A stretch of 36,672 nt of DNA from a virus. Each line of letters begins with the position of its first letter. The first letter of the stretch is position 1. The notes beneath the pieces are model-generated. The model searched no databases and had not been told where the DNA came from. It saw only the letters and a program-made list of their open reading frames with translations. The translations under genes were made by a program, and so were the position numbers. The DNA lies in IMG/VR virus record IMGVR_UViG_3300025674_000148, positions 1 through 36,672 of that record. The stretch is one strand, 5' to 3'. Below are positions 15,438 to 24,093 of the stretch, one piece after another.

Positions 15438-16055
15438 TTAGTAGCTCCTTATTTTTATGCGATGGCCGGAGCCACCAAATTTTGCCTTATCGCTGTCTGC
15501 GTTAATACCATCAATTGCCTTTTCGTACAACGCAGACCAAACCTGCATTCTGGCATCTTCGCCTAAGTATGGCGCGCTGTGCATAAGCGTACCGTAAAGA
15601 TAGGCATCTGGAAAATATGTTAGCAGCCAGTTGCTTGTGTTAATGTTATCCAGCGGAACAATTTTTGAGTAATACACCATTTCCACGGTATATGTTGTAT
15701 CCGGCGTGGGATACACCTCAATCGTACCATCTGTTAAAGCGTAGTATTTTGGACGCGCGGCAGTGTTTAATCCGCGCATCCGTTTGTCCATCATCTCGCC
15801 CTGACTGACCAACTCCAAGCGGTGTGTGTTGCCGCTCGTAATACTAAGCCTGATCGGCTCGTAAAAGTCAGTGGGCGGAGCGCTATATTGCGTGTCCAGA
15901 TTTGCCGTACTACGCTTTTCCATGCGCCAATGGCGCACGCGACGCGACATGTCTGCCTCTGCCAAGTCAATGAACGTGTCAACAGTTTGCTCTGCCGCCA
16001 TGTTATTTAGGAAGTTTATAACTTGGTCTTTTAGCTCTGAATAAGTAGACGGCAT
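15438..16055 (-). CDS. Head-tail adaptor protein, copy B (SU10-adaptor-like)
   Basis: A 205-residue protein that is a paralogue of the next upstream gene. Shared plan: helical start (YSELKDQVINFLNN / YAELKTAIGDWLNR), LAEADMSRRVRHW, KYYALTDGTIEVYPTPD, YYSKIVPLD, NWLLTYFPDAYLYGTLMHSA, then ARMQVWSALYEKAI. This is the layout of the ring adaptors that dock under the portal in SU10-like podoviruses. It lies directly downstream of copy A, with ten-odd bases between them. Confidence 0.72.
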   Translation of the reverse strand: MPSTYSELKDQVINFLNNMAAEQTVDTFIDLAEADMSRRVRHWRMEKRSTANLDTQYSAPPTDFYEPIRLSITSGNTHRLELVSQGEMMDKRMRGLNTAARPKYYALTDGTIEVYPTPDTTYTVEMVYYSKIVPLDNINTSNWLLTYFPDAYLYGTLMHSAPYLGEDARMQVWSALYEKAIDGINADSDKAKFGGSGHRIKIRSY

Positions 16056-16063
16056 TGCGCACC

Positions 16064-16756
16064 TTACATGTTATTTGCAGCGTTGCTGACAGCGGCTTTT
16101 GCGTCCATCGCCTGCGCGGCAAGATCAGTTGGCGCCCGTAGGCTAAAGCCCGCTGACTTCATATCATCAAGAGATAGAGTTTGCTGAGACTTGACGGATG
16201 CCATGACTTGCTGGGACACAGTGTTCTGGAAAACCGCATAGCGCGCATCGTCCATCAGGAATGGCGTTGCATGCAATAAACTTGTGTACAAGTAAACGTG
16301 CGGCGCGTCAGTCAAAAGCCAGTTTGTCCCGCTTTCAGATCCACCCACAAGCGTTGGGATGCGCTGGTAGTAGTCAATATCCAAAGTGCCAGACGCAGGT
16401 GTCGGAGTAACTACAATCTGGCGTCCAATTATTGCAAAGAAACGCGGGTTTGCGGCGTCGCGGGTGCGCGTTCTGCGGAGCATCGTAAGTTGTTGTGGAG
16501 AAATTTGCTCCAGCGGTTCGTCTTCCGTAGATCCAACCTGCGCATAAACAACCTCAAGCGCATCCGCTGGTAGGGTTGCCCGACCAGACGTAATGGTAAC
16601 GCCGGTTGACTGTGTGATCATATCAGCTTGCCGCAAAACGTCGTTTAGCGTGCTCTCCGCGAGGCTGATGAAGTCAGGTATTTTTTGGTCGAGATCGGCG
16701 CGGTTCAACCAATCCCCAATTGCAGTCTTTAACTCTGCATATGTTGTTAGTGCCAT
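16064..16756 (-). CDS. Head-tail adaptor protein, copy A (SU10-adaptor-like)
   Basis: A 230-residue protein with an AAGGAG site 6 nt before the ATG. Motifs shared with copy B are YAELKTAIGDWLNRADLDQK, FISLAESTLNDVLRQADM, RFFAIIGRQIVVTPTPASG, YYQRIPTL, NWLLTDAPHVYLYTSLLHAT and ARYAVFQNTVSQQV. Connector rings of this type join the portal to the tail. Two tandem copies suggest either two different rings or duplication with divergence. The extra ~25 C-terminal residues (AQAMDAKAAVSNAANNM) are a helix missing from copy B. Confidence 0.75.
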   Translation of the reverse strand: MALTTYAELKTAIGDWLNRADLDQKIPDFISLAESTLNDVLRQADMITQSTGVTITSGRATLPADALEVVYAQVGSTEDEPLEQISPQQLTMLRRTRTRDAANPRFFAIIGRQIVVTPTPASGTLDIDYYQRIPTLVGGSESGTNWLLTDAPHVYLYTSLLHATPFLMDDARYAVFQNTVSQQVMASVKSQQTLSLDDMKSAGFSLRAPTDLAAQAMDAKAAVSNAANNM

Positions 16757-16793
16757 GCCTATCTCCTTGACGGCTGTCTATAATGTAGCTTCA

Positions 16794-17096
16794 TTACAGC
16801 GTGCCTAATCGCGTTCTGAACGCCTGATTATTGCTATCATTCAGCCACTTCCTAAATGCCTTTGGATCGTCGGCAATCCCTTGGCGTTTGAGCTCATAAT
16901 ACACTGAAAGAGGAATTGACGCCACCTTATTCATGTCGCCGTATTTTTGCGGCGCCTCATTGTATTGGCGTTTGTTCGCCTCAACAATTGACGTAACGTC
17001 CTGTATCTTCTCAATGACGTACTCTCCCTTATCCGTGACGTGCCAATACTCTGTGACGCCAGTAAGTGGATCGTGGCCAAATAAACGCTTCTTCAT
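16794..17096 (-). CDS. Small protein between capsid and adaptor genes
   Basis: A 100-residue protein. The ATG at 17096 (MKKRLFGHDPLTGVTEYWHV) is chosen because GGAG lies 6 nt before it; the in-frame TTG at 17108 has no better site. It combines a small beta hairpin (GVTEYWHVTDKGEYVIEKIQ) with helical segments (SIPLSVYYELKRQGI, AFRKWLNDSNNQAFRTRLG). Genes of this size and position occur in related marine podoviruses. It may be a head-completion protein, but the sequence itself does not show it. Confidence 0.65.
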   Translation of the reverse strand: MKKRLFGHDPLTGVTEYWHVTDKGEYVIEKIQDVTSIVEANKRQYNEAPQKYGDMNKVASIPLSVYYELKRQGIADDPKAFRKWLNDSNNQAFRTRLGTL

Positions 17097-17142
17097 GCCT
17101 ATCTCCAAAGTAACGGGGCGACCGAAGCCGCCCCGCTTAGAC

Positions 17143-18096
17143 TTATGATACGTTGAGGTCTGCCACGACGGCGTGTGCCGCTTCGTTGAGAACCTTCAAG
17201 CCGAACTCCGCGATAACCATAGACTTGGAGGCGTCACCGGTTTTGCTGAGCTCTACGTTCTGGATCGGACGCAGGTAACATACAGATGCATACTCTGGGT
17301 CTAGCAGCCACGCATCGCGTTCACGCGAGAAGCGGTTTGCAACCACATTCAAGGTGCCGAAGTCAGACATGTAAACGTCTGCCGCACCAATGATTGTCGT
17401 TGGGCTGTCGCTTGGCGCCATGTAACGCTGAGCCGCAATACCAGCAAACCCTGATACGACCGTCTTGTTGTGTGGTCCCACCATGAGGATTGTTGGCTGA
17501 CCGCCGGAGACGAATGCTTGCTGCATCGCGTCTTTCAGCATGGCTTCGGTGAAGTCGCGCTGAGTACCGTCGGTGCGCGCGGTTGTACCGTTGCCAGTTG
17601 TCAGTCCACCGCCGGTTCCGACGTTTTCGTTGGTCGCAATCCACGCACCAAGACCACCCGTTTCGCGTGCAGTTGAAGAGTTTCCTGCAACCTGAGCATT
17701 ATTGTCTGTCAGAGTGGCTTCGATGTCACGCTTGAGCTCTTTTCCGCGTTTTGCGATTTGGTAGCTCAATTCGTCGTTGCGGCCGGCAAGGTCTTGCGCG
17801 GCAAGGTTGTCAGCGACAATGGTTGTGCGACGCCGAATGTGCGTGTAGTTACCGACGCGGGTCGTTGCGGATGTCGCGTCAAAAGACGATACATCGTCAC
17901 CATCGATGATGGCGGTTGTGCTTGTTGATGCCAAGCTGTCAGTCTGCCACTCGAAGTATGTGTTGGAAACATTTTCAGATCCGACGTTACTTTGGAATGG
18001 AACTTCTTCTGGAGAGATGGACGAAATGATGTCCGCCAAGCTCTCACGGATACCTACCGCGCTGTGCGAGGTAAATGTGTTAGTTACGATTGCCAT
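17143..18096 (-). CDS. Major capsid protein (SU10/HK97-fold type)
   Basis: A 317-residue protein with a perfect AGGAGG site. The start MAIVTNTFTSHSAVGIRESL, then DIISSISPEEVPFQSNVG, the paired-strand region RVGNYTHIRRRTTIVADNLA, QIAKRGKELKRDIEATLTDN and the C-terminal ESYG-like stretch MSDFGTLNVVANRFSRERDA match the SU10-type major head protein family (HK97 fold). Many copies build the icosahedral shell. The gene follows the scaffold gene by 9 nt, the standard order portal, scaffold, capsid. High confidence. Confidence 0.9.
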   Translation of the reverse strand: MAIVTNTFTSHSAVGIRESLADIISSISPEEVPFQSNVGSENVSNTYFEWQTDSLASTSTTAIIDGDDVSSFDATSATTRVGNYTHIRRRTTIVADNLAAQDLAGRNDELSYQIAKRGKELKRDIEATLTDNNAQVAGNSSTARETGGLGAWIATNENVGTGGGLTTGNGTTARTDGTQRDFTEAMLKDAMQQAFVSGGQPTILMVGPHNKTVVSGFAGIAAQRYMAPSDSPTTIIGAADVYMSDFGTLNVVANRFSRERDAWLLDPEYASVCYLRPIQNVELSKTGDASKSMVIAEFGLKVLNEAAHAVVADLNVS

Positions 18097-18105
18097 AATG
18101 GCCTC

Positions 18106-19086
18106 CTACAAAAGAGATCTAATTGCAGCCGCGGCATCATCGACGCGGCCAGTTTGACGTGCGCGCTGGAGCGCTTGCTCTTGAGGGGCTCTGGGTTTCG
18201 GCTGAGATCCGCGCGATCCTGACTTCATTGTCTTGGTTTTCGGCCTCGGCTTGGCTTTCGCCTGCGTCGCGCGAGTTTGACCTCGACTGTAAAGCATGGC
18301 CTGTCTGGCCAGTTTAACAAGTGATGCATTAGCCAGCCCGCTGACGTCTTCTTCCGTAAATCCCTCTTCCAAGAGAAAATCACGCAATTCTGTCGCCTCT
18401 TTTGCCGCGACCTTACTGTCGCGCCATTCGGGTATCAGATCAGGTAAGACTTCGCGTTGCTGATCAACATACTGTGCTTGCATTTGCTGCATGCGCTGTT
18501 GCTGTATCTGCGCCATTCTTGCCTGTTCCTGTTGCACCGCCTCAAGCTGAGCTTGCCGCTCAGATTGCTGCTTGCGCCACTGACGTTCTGCTTTCGCTGC
18601 CATGGTGGGGTCTGTATCGTACAGCGTATCCCAGTCTGGCTCTCTTTCTGCCGGTTGCTCCAGCCGTTGCTGCAATGCAGGCAATAGCTGGGCGTATTGT
18701 GCCCGCTCACGCTCAAGCTCAGAATACTGTGCCTCGTACTGCCTTCGAGTTTCGGCAAGCTCCTGTGTCTTTCGCGTATAATCTTTCTGTCTCAGGTTTC
18801 CGCGTCGTAACTCTTCAACTGTAATCTCTTCGCCGTCTACTTCGACTAATGCGCCAAGTATGTCAAAGGATTGGTCGTCCTGTTCTTCAGCTTCCGCTTC
18901 AACTTCAAGCTCGCCTTCAGAATATTCCTCATATGAGGCGTCATCTTCCGGCATTTCGGCTTCATCAGCCTCAAGCGCCTCAGTGGTCGTCGCAGTATCC
19001 TCTTCGGGGGCGATCATGGCCCTGATGGCATTTTGTGCAGTGTTCAGATCAATCCCAAGTGGTGACGGGGTGTTGGCTTCTGACAT
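18106..19086 (-). CDS. Capsid scaffolding protein
   Basis: A 326-residue protein with a very acidic first third (EALEADEAEMPEDDASYEEY, SEGELEVEAEAEEQDDQSFD), VDGEEITVEELRRGNLRQKD, long Gln/Arg-rich coiled coils (AERQWRKQQSERQAQLEAVQ, ARMAQIQQQRMQQMQAQYVD) and a Lys/Arg-rich C-terminus that would contact the capsid protein. This is the classical scaffold design. AGGAG sits 6 nt before the ATG. A 36-base stretch within the Gln-rich coil (18544-18579) is nearly identical to the start of the gene at 21475-22734. Confidence 0.88.
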   Translation of the reverse strand: MSEANTPSPLGIDLNTAQNAIRAMIAPEEDTATTTEALEADEAEMPEDDASYEEYSEGELEVEAEAEEQDDQSFDILGALVEVDGEEITVEELRRGNLRQKDYTRKTQELAETRRQYEAQYSELERERAQYAQLLPALQQRLEQPAEREPDWDTLYDTDPTMAAKAERQWRKQQSERQAQLEAVQQEQARMAQIQQQRMQQMQAQYVDQQREVLPDLIPEWRDSKVAAKEATELRDFLLEEGFTEEDVSGLANASLVKLARQAMLYSRGQTRATQAKAKPRPKTKTMKSGSRGSQPKPRAPQEQALQRARQTGRVDDAAAAIRSLL

Positions 19087-19106
19087 CGTTGTCTCCTATT
19101 ATGCAT

Positions 19107-19352
19107 CTACTTAACCTTTTTTTCAATAGATGCGTTATCTACCATAGCGCGAAGAGCCTGACGCACTGTCTCGACCCCTCGCAGTTTCATGTAGATGCCT
19201 TCCCGTACTTCCCCATCTCCCATTGCTGTGGCTTCAAACTCGACCCAGCAATCCTGTTTGATCTCATCCAGAAAACGGCTAAGATCAGTATCGCGCAAAA
19301 GACGATCAGCCGCGTGGCCGTCGTCAATAATTTGCTGCTTGGACTTAGTCAT
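19107..19352 (-). CDS. Small protein between portal and scaffold genes
   Basis: An 81-residue protein whose ATG at 19352 lies inside the end of the portal gene, sharing eight bases, so the two are translationally coupled. It is helical and charged (DDGHAADRLLRDTDLSRFLD, GIYMKLRGVETVRQALRAMV) and ends NASIEKKVK. Genes of this size stand in the same place in related marine podoviruses. No function is known to me; head assembly is plausible from position. Confidence 0.7.
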   Translation of the reverse strand: MTKSKQQIIDDGHAADRLLRDTDLSRFLDEIKQDCWVEFEATAMGDGEVREGIYMKLRGVETVRQALRAMVDNASIEKKVK

Positions 19353-21465
19353 CAATAGACCCCTTGATGACGTCCGCTTGCGCTCTCATGACTTCGCGGT
19401 TAATCGCCAAGTCTGAGCGGATCTTCTCGACGTTGAGTTGCGTGCCATATTTAGCTTTCATCTCCTCCGCTTTGACAAAGAGCTCGGCGTCAAGCTCGTC
19501 GCGTTTGCGGTCGTCTTCCATAATCATCTTCTCACGCTCAAGCTGCAACTCTGCCGCCTTCTTCTGTATGTCGGCTTGGATCTGTTGGATCTGAACGGCG
19601 ATGAGTTGCTCGTTGATGTCCGGCTTGTCCTCTTGTGGTGGAGGCTGGAACTGCGCCGGATCTGACCAAAACTGCGACGCATCCTTGAAGCCGGCAAGCT
19701 CTGTCATTGCCTTCAACGTGTTCGATAGTTTAGCCATATCGGTAAGCGGATTGACCGGCCCCATAGTGGCCATTGCCTCTTTCTGCATTTCCGCGATCTG
19801 GCGCAGCATCATCATGCGCTCGGTATCGGTGCCGCGACCAAGCGCGACGTTGATGCTGACATCCATGTTGGCGTTCCAAACGCGCGGATCAATCGGCACA
19901 AACTCATTGGACAGCCGCACCATACGCGGGCGGTCTTGATGCGTTGTGATCAGGTGAAGCACGATCTTGTATAACTGCTTCATGCCGGTCTCCGCAAAGA
20001 TCCGCGCGATAAGCTCTATGTGTTGCTGAGCGGCGCTGACAGTGGCCTGTACGGCTGACGCGGTGGATGACTGCAATGCACCGGCATCCAAGCCCGCAGA
20101 CGCCTTTGAAATGCCCGTGCGGGCCTCTTTGATCTCATCCATGTATTGCAGAACAGGAAACGCCTGTTGGCCAACGAATGGCATGGACATTGGCTGCACT
20201 TGGCCGGCTGCGCGCTGCCGAATGATGGCGCCGACTTCGTTGTTCATAACGTCTTCGATGTTGACCATGCCCTCGACGATTGCAACTCTAGGGTGAATTG
20301 ACATCGCCAAACTATCCAATGTGTTGCGCATGATCGAAGACTTGATCCGCTGGATGTCCATCACCGCATCCGCGGTGGACATGCCATAGAAGTCGTGCGC
20401 CTCTGGGTCGGGGCAGAACGTCGCAAACGGAACTATCGCGCACGGTTCGTTCATAAGGATCTTGTTGCCGTCGCCGGCGGTGCAGATTTTACGCAACTCC
20501 GCGATGCCGTCTTGGTCGTAGTCAACTTTGATGTAGTTTTCGACGTAAAGCACCTTCTTCATCGCGGGATCGTGGCGCTCGTTCATCTCGTTATTCAGCG
20601 CGCGGTTTCGCGTGGTGCGCTCAATGTTCGTCGCCATATCTTCATGCGCCGAAGACATTTTTACAACCTCATCGTAGTCGTAGCCCATCGCCACAAGCTC
20701 GGAGACGGTCAGAATACGCCGATGCGCAACGTAATCGGCGTCTTCCAGAGACTTCGCCTCACGCGATATAAGGAACTCTTCGGGCGGCACCGCTTCCAGC
20801 TTCACGCGGCCATCTGGATGCGTATATGTTACGCGCACGGCGTGCATCATGGCAGGCGGTAACATCTCGCCGGTCATGGGGTCCATTGAGGGCTCGCCAA
20901 ACGGCTCGGAGGCGAGGATGTCAATTTCCGCCGCCGGATCTGACATCAACGCCGCCAGAGCGTTATCGTCGAGCCCCGTGAGGTCGTGTGTCTCGAATTT
21001 CGTCTGATCGTCCCAATAGCACTTTAGCACGCCCACCTTGCGGATCAGCGCGTCCTTGAACGCGGCGTGCGTGTGCAAGAAGCCGTTGTTGTCACGATTG
21101 ATGATGTAATTTGCGTATTCGGTCGCCTGTTTCGCCGCGGCAACGTCTTCCGGCCCCTGCGGCGCGTATTCCACCGTGCGATCGGTGCTATGGAATATCC
21201 GCATCAGCGACGGCATGATGGCCTGTACGGTATCCCGCACGTCCATGCTGACCACTTGGCTGCGGCCCTCTTCCTCGTCGCCAAACGGGTCGCCGCGATA
21301 ATACTCGGTTGCCGTGGCGCGATATGGCGATACCCAGTTGTCGGAGTAGTCAATCGCGTCTTCGATTTCCTTGCCGACGATGCCCTGTAGCTCGTCGTCA
21401 CCCATTACGTTTGGTTCGAGCTCTTCTTCGAGGGCGCTCACAAGTTGATTTATTTCGTTTTGCAT
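19345..21465 (-). CDS. Portal protein (P22-like)
   Basis: A 706-residue protein. The start (LVSALEEELEPNVMGDDELQ) leads to DYSDNWVSPYRATATEYYRG and DVRDTVQAIMPSLMRIFHST, the typical N-terminal wing of long podovirus portals. VLKCYWDD, LVAMGYDYDEVVKM, YIKVDYDQDGIAELRKICTA, CPDPEAHDFYGMSTADAVMD and LDAGALQSSTASAVQATVSA (crown-stem region) follow in order. The C-terminal ~110 residues are a long coiled-coil barrel-like helix (AVQIQQIQADIQKKAAELQL, DELDAELFVKAEEMKAKYG). It forms the 12-fold DNA channel at one capsid vertex. High confidence. Confidence 0.92.
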   Translation of the reverse strand: MQNEINQLVSALEEELEPNVMGDDELQGIVGKEIEDAIDYSDNWVSPYRATATEYYRGDPFGDEEEGRSQVVSMDVRDTVQAIMPSLMRIFHSTDRTVEYAPQGPEDVAAAKQATEYANYIINRDNNGFLHTHAAFKDALIRKVGVLKCYWDDQTKFETHDLTGLDDNALAALMSDPAAEIDILASEPFGEPSMDPMTGEMLPPAMMHAVRVTYTHPDGRVKLEAVPPEEFLISREAKSLEDADYVAHRRILTVSELVAMGYDYDEVVKMSSAHEDMATNIERTTRNRALNNEMNERHDPAMKKVLYVENYIKVDYDQDGIAELRKICTAGDGNKILMNEPCAIVPFATFCPDPEAHDFYGMSTADAVMDIQRIKSSIMRNTLDSLAMSIHPRVAIVEGMVNIEDVMNNEVGAIIRQRAAGQVQPMSMPFVGQQAFPVLQYMDEIKEARTGISKASAGLDAGALQSSTASAVQATVSAAQQHIELIARIFAETGMKQLYKIVLHLITTHQDRPRMVRLSNEFVPIDPRVWNANMDVSINVALGRGTDTERMMMLRQIAEMQKEAMATMGPVNPLTDMAKLSNTLKAMTELAGFKDASQFWSDPAQFQPPPQEDKPDINEQLIAVQIQQIQADIQKKAAELQLEREKMIMEDDRKRDELDAELFVKAEEMKAKYGTQLNVEKIRSDLAINREVMRAQADVIKGSIDD

Positions 21466-21474
21466 CTTTGCCTC

Positions 21475-22734
21475 TTAATATTGTGAGCCACGTTGACTGT
21501 TTGCGTTTTGACCTATTACGGCGCCAAGCAAGCCCGACGCCATAATTGATTGAGCGTATGGGTCTTTCATGGCTGCAAACCTGCTTCTAATAACTTCGGG
21601 ATCTCCAGCGGTACGCTCCACAAGCATAATGTTACTTACGTTTTCTGGAGTATACTTAAACTCTTTAGCAAAAGTTTCACTTGGCTTTACCCCTTCGATC
21701 ATATTCACGTATGGGATGTTGGTGTACCCCTTATCGGTCAACTCTTGCTTGAAAACCTTTAACCCCTCCTCAAGATCAAGCCCGCGCGCGTCAGCAAAGG
21801 CGTTCATGGCCTCGCGTACACCATCTTCAGAAAGTACAATCTCTCCGTCAATTTCAAAACTACGGGACGATATAGATGGATCGATGTCTATGCCGAACTC
21901 TTCAAGGTCTTTTATGGTAAATGGTTTTTCCGCTCTCACTTTAAGCGGAAGTGTGACGCCGGTTTCCTTGCCAAGTAAAGCTAAATCGCGGTCTATATCT
22001 TCCACTGATCCCGTGCCAACTTGAAATCTAAAGCGATCTTCCGCCTGCCTTGGCGTGCCAACGTGAACGCCCAGACGATCAAACCGCGCACCCTCTGAGG
22101 GTGGCATGAGCTTGTCGCCTATCATCTTGTTGCTCTTCATGAAGTGATAGGCGTCCTCATACGAGATGTCGTCGCTGGAACGACGTGGCAACAACGCCGC
22201 CGGATTGACGTCAAGGGTTTCGTTGCGCGACTTTAAATATTTCAATATGTCTGGCTTGCCCGCATTAATGTATTTTGACGCACCTTTAGCGCCAGAGGCT
22301 TCTAGAAGCCCTAAACCGGCATATCCTAATGCCGCGCCGCGTTCATCGCGAGCGGCGGATGTAAGGGCTTCTCCGCCGGCGAGAGCCGCCGCACTGTGCG
22401 GAAGTATTCCGGCTAAGCCCATTTCCTCAATAAGCCCAAGCTCAGACTGAGGACGTGCAAACGGACGGCCAAATATGCCTTCGCTGGTGCGGCGCGCCAT
22501 GTAGGGAGACATGCCAGCCGTGTCCAGAAGGCTTGTAAACCCGCGGCGCACCTTCTCGGTAAAGCTCGGAGGCGGTGCGGCTTCAATCGTTCCCTGACGC
22601 TGGCGTCTCCATTCATCAAGCTCTCGCAAGCCTTCTTCGACTTGCATCGCGTTCCACGCGTCCAAGTCAGCTTGATTAAGCTGAGCTTGCCGTTCAGATT
22701 GCTGCGTGCGCCAGTATGGGTCTAGGGTTGCCAA
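21475..22734 (-). CDS. Putative ejected protein with ART-like (polyvalent) domain
   Basis: A 419-residue protein with a TTG start preceded by GGAAAG. Residues 1-45 are a Gln/Arg-rich coil partly matching the scaffold gene. Residues 60-150 are a Gly/Ala hydrophobic region. Residues ~190-395 resemble the ADP-ribosyltransferase-like domain of phage polyvalent proteins: LGVHVGTPRQAEDRF (221-235), LPLKVRAEKPFTIKD (262-276), GYTNIPYVNMIEG (336-348) and IRSRFAAMKDP (382-392). In related proteins these elements frame the NAD-binding pocket and an ending of the IRSxFAAFDP type. The first His of the expected HGT motif is unclear (AYHFMKSN at 195), so activity is uncertain. It lies between head genes, so it may be packaged and ejected into the host. 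Confidence 0.55.
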   Translation of the reverse strand: MATLDPYWRTQQSERQAQLNQADLDAWNAMQVEEGLRELDEWRRQRQGTIEAAPPPSFTEKVRRGFTSLLDTAGMSPYMARRTSEGIFGRPFARPQSELGLIEEMGLAGILPHSAAALAGGEALTSAARDERGAALGYAGLGLLEASGAKGASKYINAGKPDILKYLKSRNETLDVNPAALLPRRSSDDISYEDAYHFMKSNKMIGDKLMPPSEGARFDRLGVHVGTPRQAEDRFRFQVGTGSVEDIDRDLALLGKETGVTLPLKVRAEKPFTIKDLEEFGIDIDPSISSRSFEIDGEIVLSEDGVREAMNAFADARGLDLEEGLKVFKQELTDKGYTNIPYVNMIEGVKPSETFAKEFKYTPENVSNIMLVERTAGDPEVIRSRFAAMKDPYAQSIMASGLLGAVIGQNANSQRGSQY

Positions 22735-22737
22735 GAT

Positions 22738-23832
22738 TTACTTTCCTTCTACCGAAGACAGATAGTCAAGAATACCGTTAATATCTACTTTTGGTTCGTT
22801 CATTACCGCTGCGGTAACGCCAAAAATTGGAATAGACCCCTTTACCATTCCTTTTACCACTTCCGCTGGCTTCATTCCTGTAACTGCACTTGTTCGCTCA
22901 ATGGCCTCGTTTACAAACTCAATCATAGGCTTGCCAATCTTGTTAGATCCACCGTGCCAAGTAACCTCTTGAAAACCCATCGGCGTCGTGCGGTTTTTAT
23001 CCGCAAGCTCCATTGCAACTTCCTCAACTGCGCCATAGGTTTTAGGCACAGGGACATTCATGCCATACCCAATACGCATCATTTGCTCGTCCATAGTTGC
23101 ACGATCCGCAGCGCCTTGAAAGTTTGTGGAAAAATTAAATCTTTTAGGGTTCGTCATTGGGTTGATCTCGCCAGCTTTTTCCAGCTTTCTTGCTTGATCG
23201 GCGTTAGTTGACAAAAAACGACCGCCAATGGGGTAAGGGAAATCAAACGCGCGCTCTGGCAATTGGGCGCCTTGTGCCTTTCTAAAGTTGTCATATGTTG
23301 CCATAAGAAGATTTGACGTGGGATCGGCGCCGCCTGTCCACGATGCCATAGGATCAGCAAACATAGCCGTAAACATTTTCCGGCCTTGCTCTTCTCCATA
23401 TTCATCCATGAACTCTTTTTCAAGCTGACCCATAAAATACCAGCCCTGCGTCTCTGGTATATCCAGTCCCTTTAAATATGCTTCTTGAAGCCTTTTTATG
23501 CTTTCTGGGTTGTTGTACAGCTTTCTGTACTTTTCAATAGTTTCACTTTTTGCAGGTAAAACTTGTAAAGTTTGATTTGGCAGAGATGCAATGGGGTATT
23601 TTTGCCTATCAACGGGAAACCTTTTAGAGACGTCAAAATACGGATCATAGTCACCTTCTGCAATTCTTTTAACCGCAGCATCTCTTACCTTTTTTACCTG
23701 CTTGGCCTCAGTTCCTAATTCTTTTGCGAGATATTCGGTATTCTTTTTTTTGTCAAACTTTAAAACTGGAGGCATTACCTCTGGGTAACGCATCTTCATT
23801 GCACTTTTAATTATCGTATCAAGTACACCCAT
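22738..23832 (-). CDS. Hypothetical virion/polyvalent-type protein
   Basis: A 364-residue protein with GGAAG 6 nt before the ATG. It starts basic (LKFDKKKNTEYLAKELGTEA), continues with YRKLYNNPESIKRLQEAYLK and ETQGWYFMGQLEKEFMDEYG, and has a C-terminal part (FQEVTWHGGSNKIGKPMIEF, VNEAIERTSAVTGMKPAEVV) that resembles modules I associate with phage polyvalent proteins. It ends in a hydrophobic GSIPIFGVTAAVM segment. Together with the neighbouring ART-like gene it may form a pair delivered with the DNA. I cannot assign a reaction. Confidence 0.5.
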   Translation of the reverse strand: MGVLDTIIKSAMKMRYPEVMPPVLKFDKKKNTEYLAKELGTEAKQVKKVRDAAVKRIAEGDYDPYFDVSKRFPVDRQKYPIASLPNQTLQVLPAKSETIEKYRKLYNNPESIKRLQEAYLKGLDIPETQGWYFMGQLEKEFMDEYGEEQGRKMFTAMFADPMASWTGGADPTSNLLMATYDNFRKAQGAQLPERAFDFPYPIGGRFLSTNADQARKLEKAGEINPMTNPKRFNFSTNFQGAADRATMDEQMMRIGYGMNVPVPKTYGAVEEVAMELADKNRTTPMGFQEVTWHGGSNKIGKPMIEFVNEAIERTSAVTGMKPAEVVKGMVKGSIPIFGVTAAVMNEPKVDINGILDYLSSVEGK

Positions 23833-24093
23833 CTAACACTTCCATCTTCTACGTGCCGCCTTGCCACGCTCACCCGTCCATCCGCTGGAGCGTGCGCAGA
23901 ACGACTTCTTGCGCGCCGCGTCCTTCTTGGTCTTCGGGTTGGGCGCAGGCGCCTTTAAATTTGAACCAGTCGCGCGGTTGTACTTCGCCCTGCCCTTCGC
24001 GGTCAATCCTCCGCCCTGCTTAACGGATAGCTTCTCGCCGCGGCCCACTGACAGGCTTGGACCAGATTTGCGTTTACGCTTTTTTTCTGCCAT
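23833..24093 (-). CDS. Very basic small protein (DUF6321-like)
   Basis: An 86-residue protein starting MAEKKRKRKSGPSLSVGRGE with the segment QGGGLTAKGRAKYNRATGSN, then KTKKDAARKKSFCARSSGW, and ending KAARRRWKC. The GGLTAKGR...FCARSxGW pattern is one I know from small phage and marine sequence families (DUF6321-type, recalled and not searched). The charge suggests nucleic-acid binding, perhaps on packaged DNA. Its ATG lies inside the end of the gene at 24074-24304, an overlap of 20 nt. Confidence 0.68.
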   Translation of the reverse strand: MAEKKRKRKSGPSLSVGRGEKLSVKQGGGLTAKGRAKYNRATGSNLKAPAPNPKTKKDAARKKSFCARSSGWTGERGKAARRRWKC

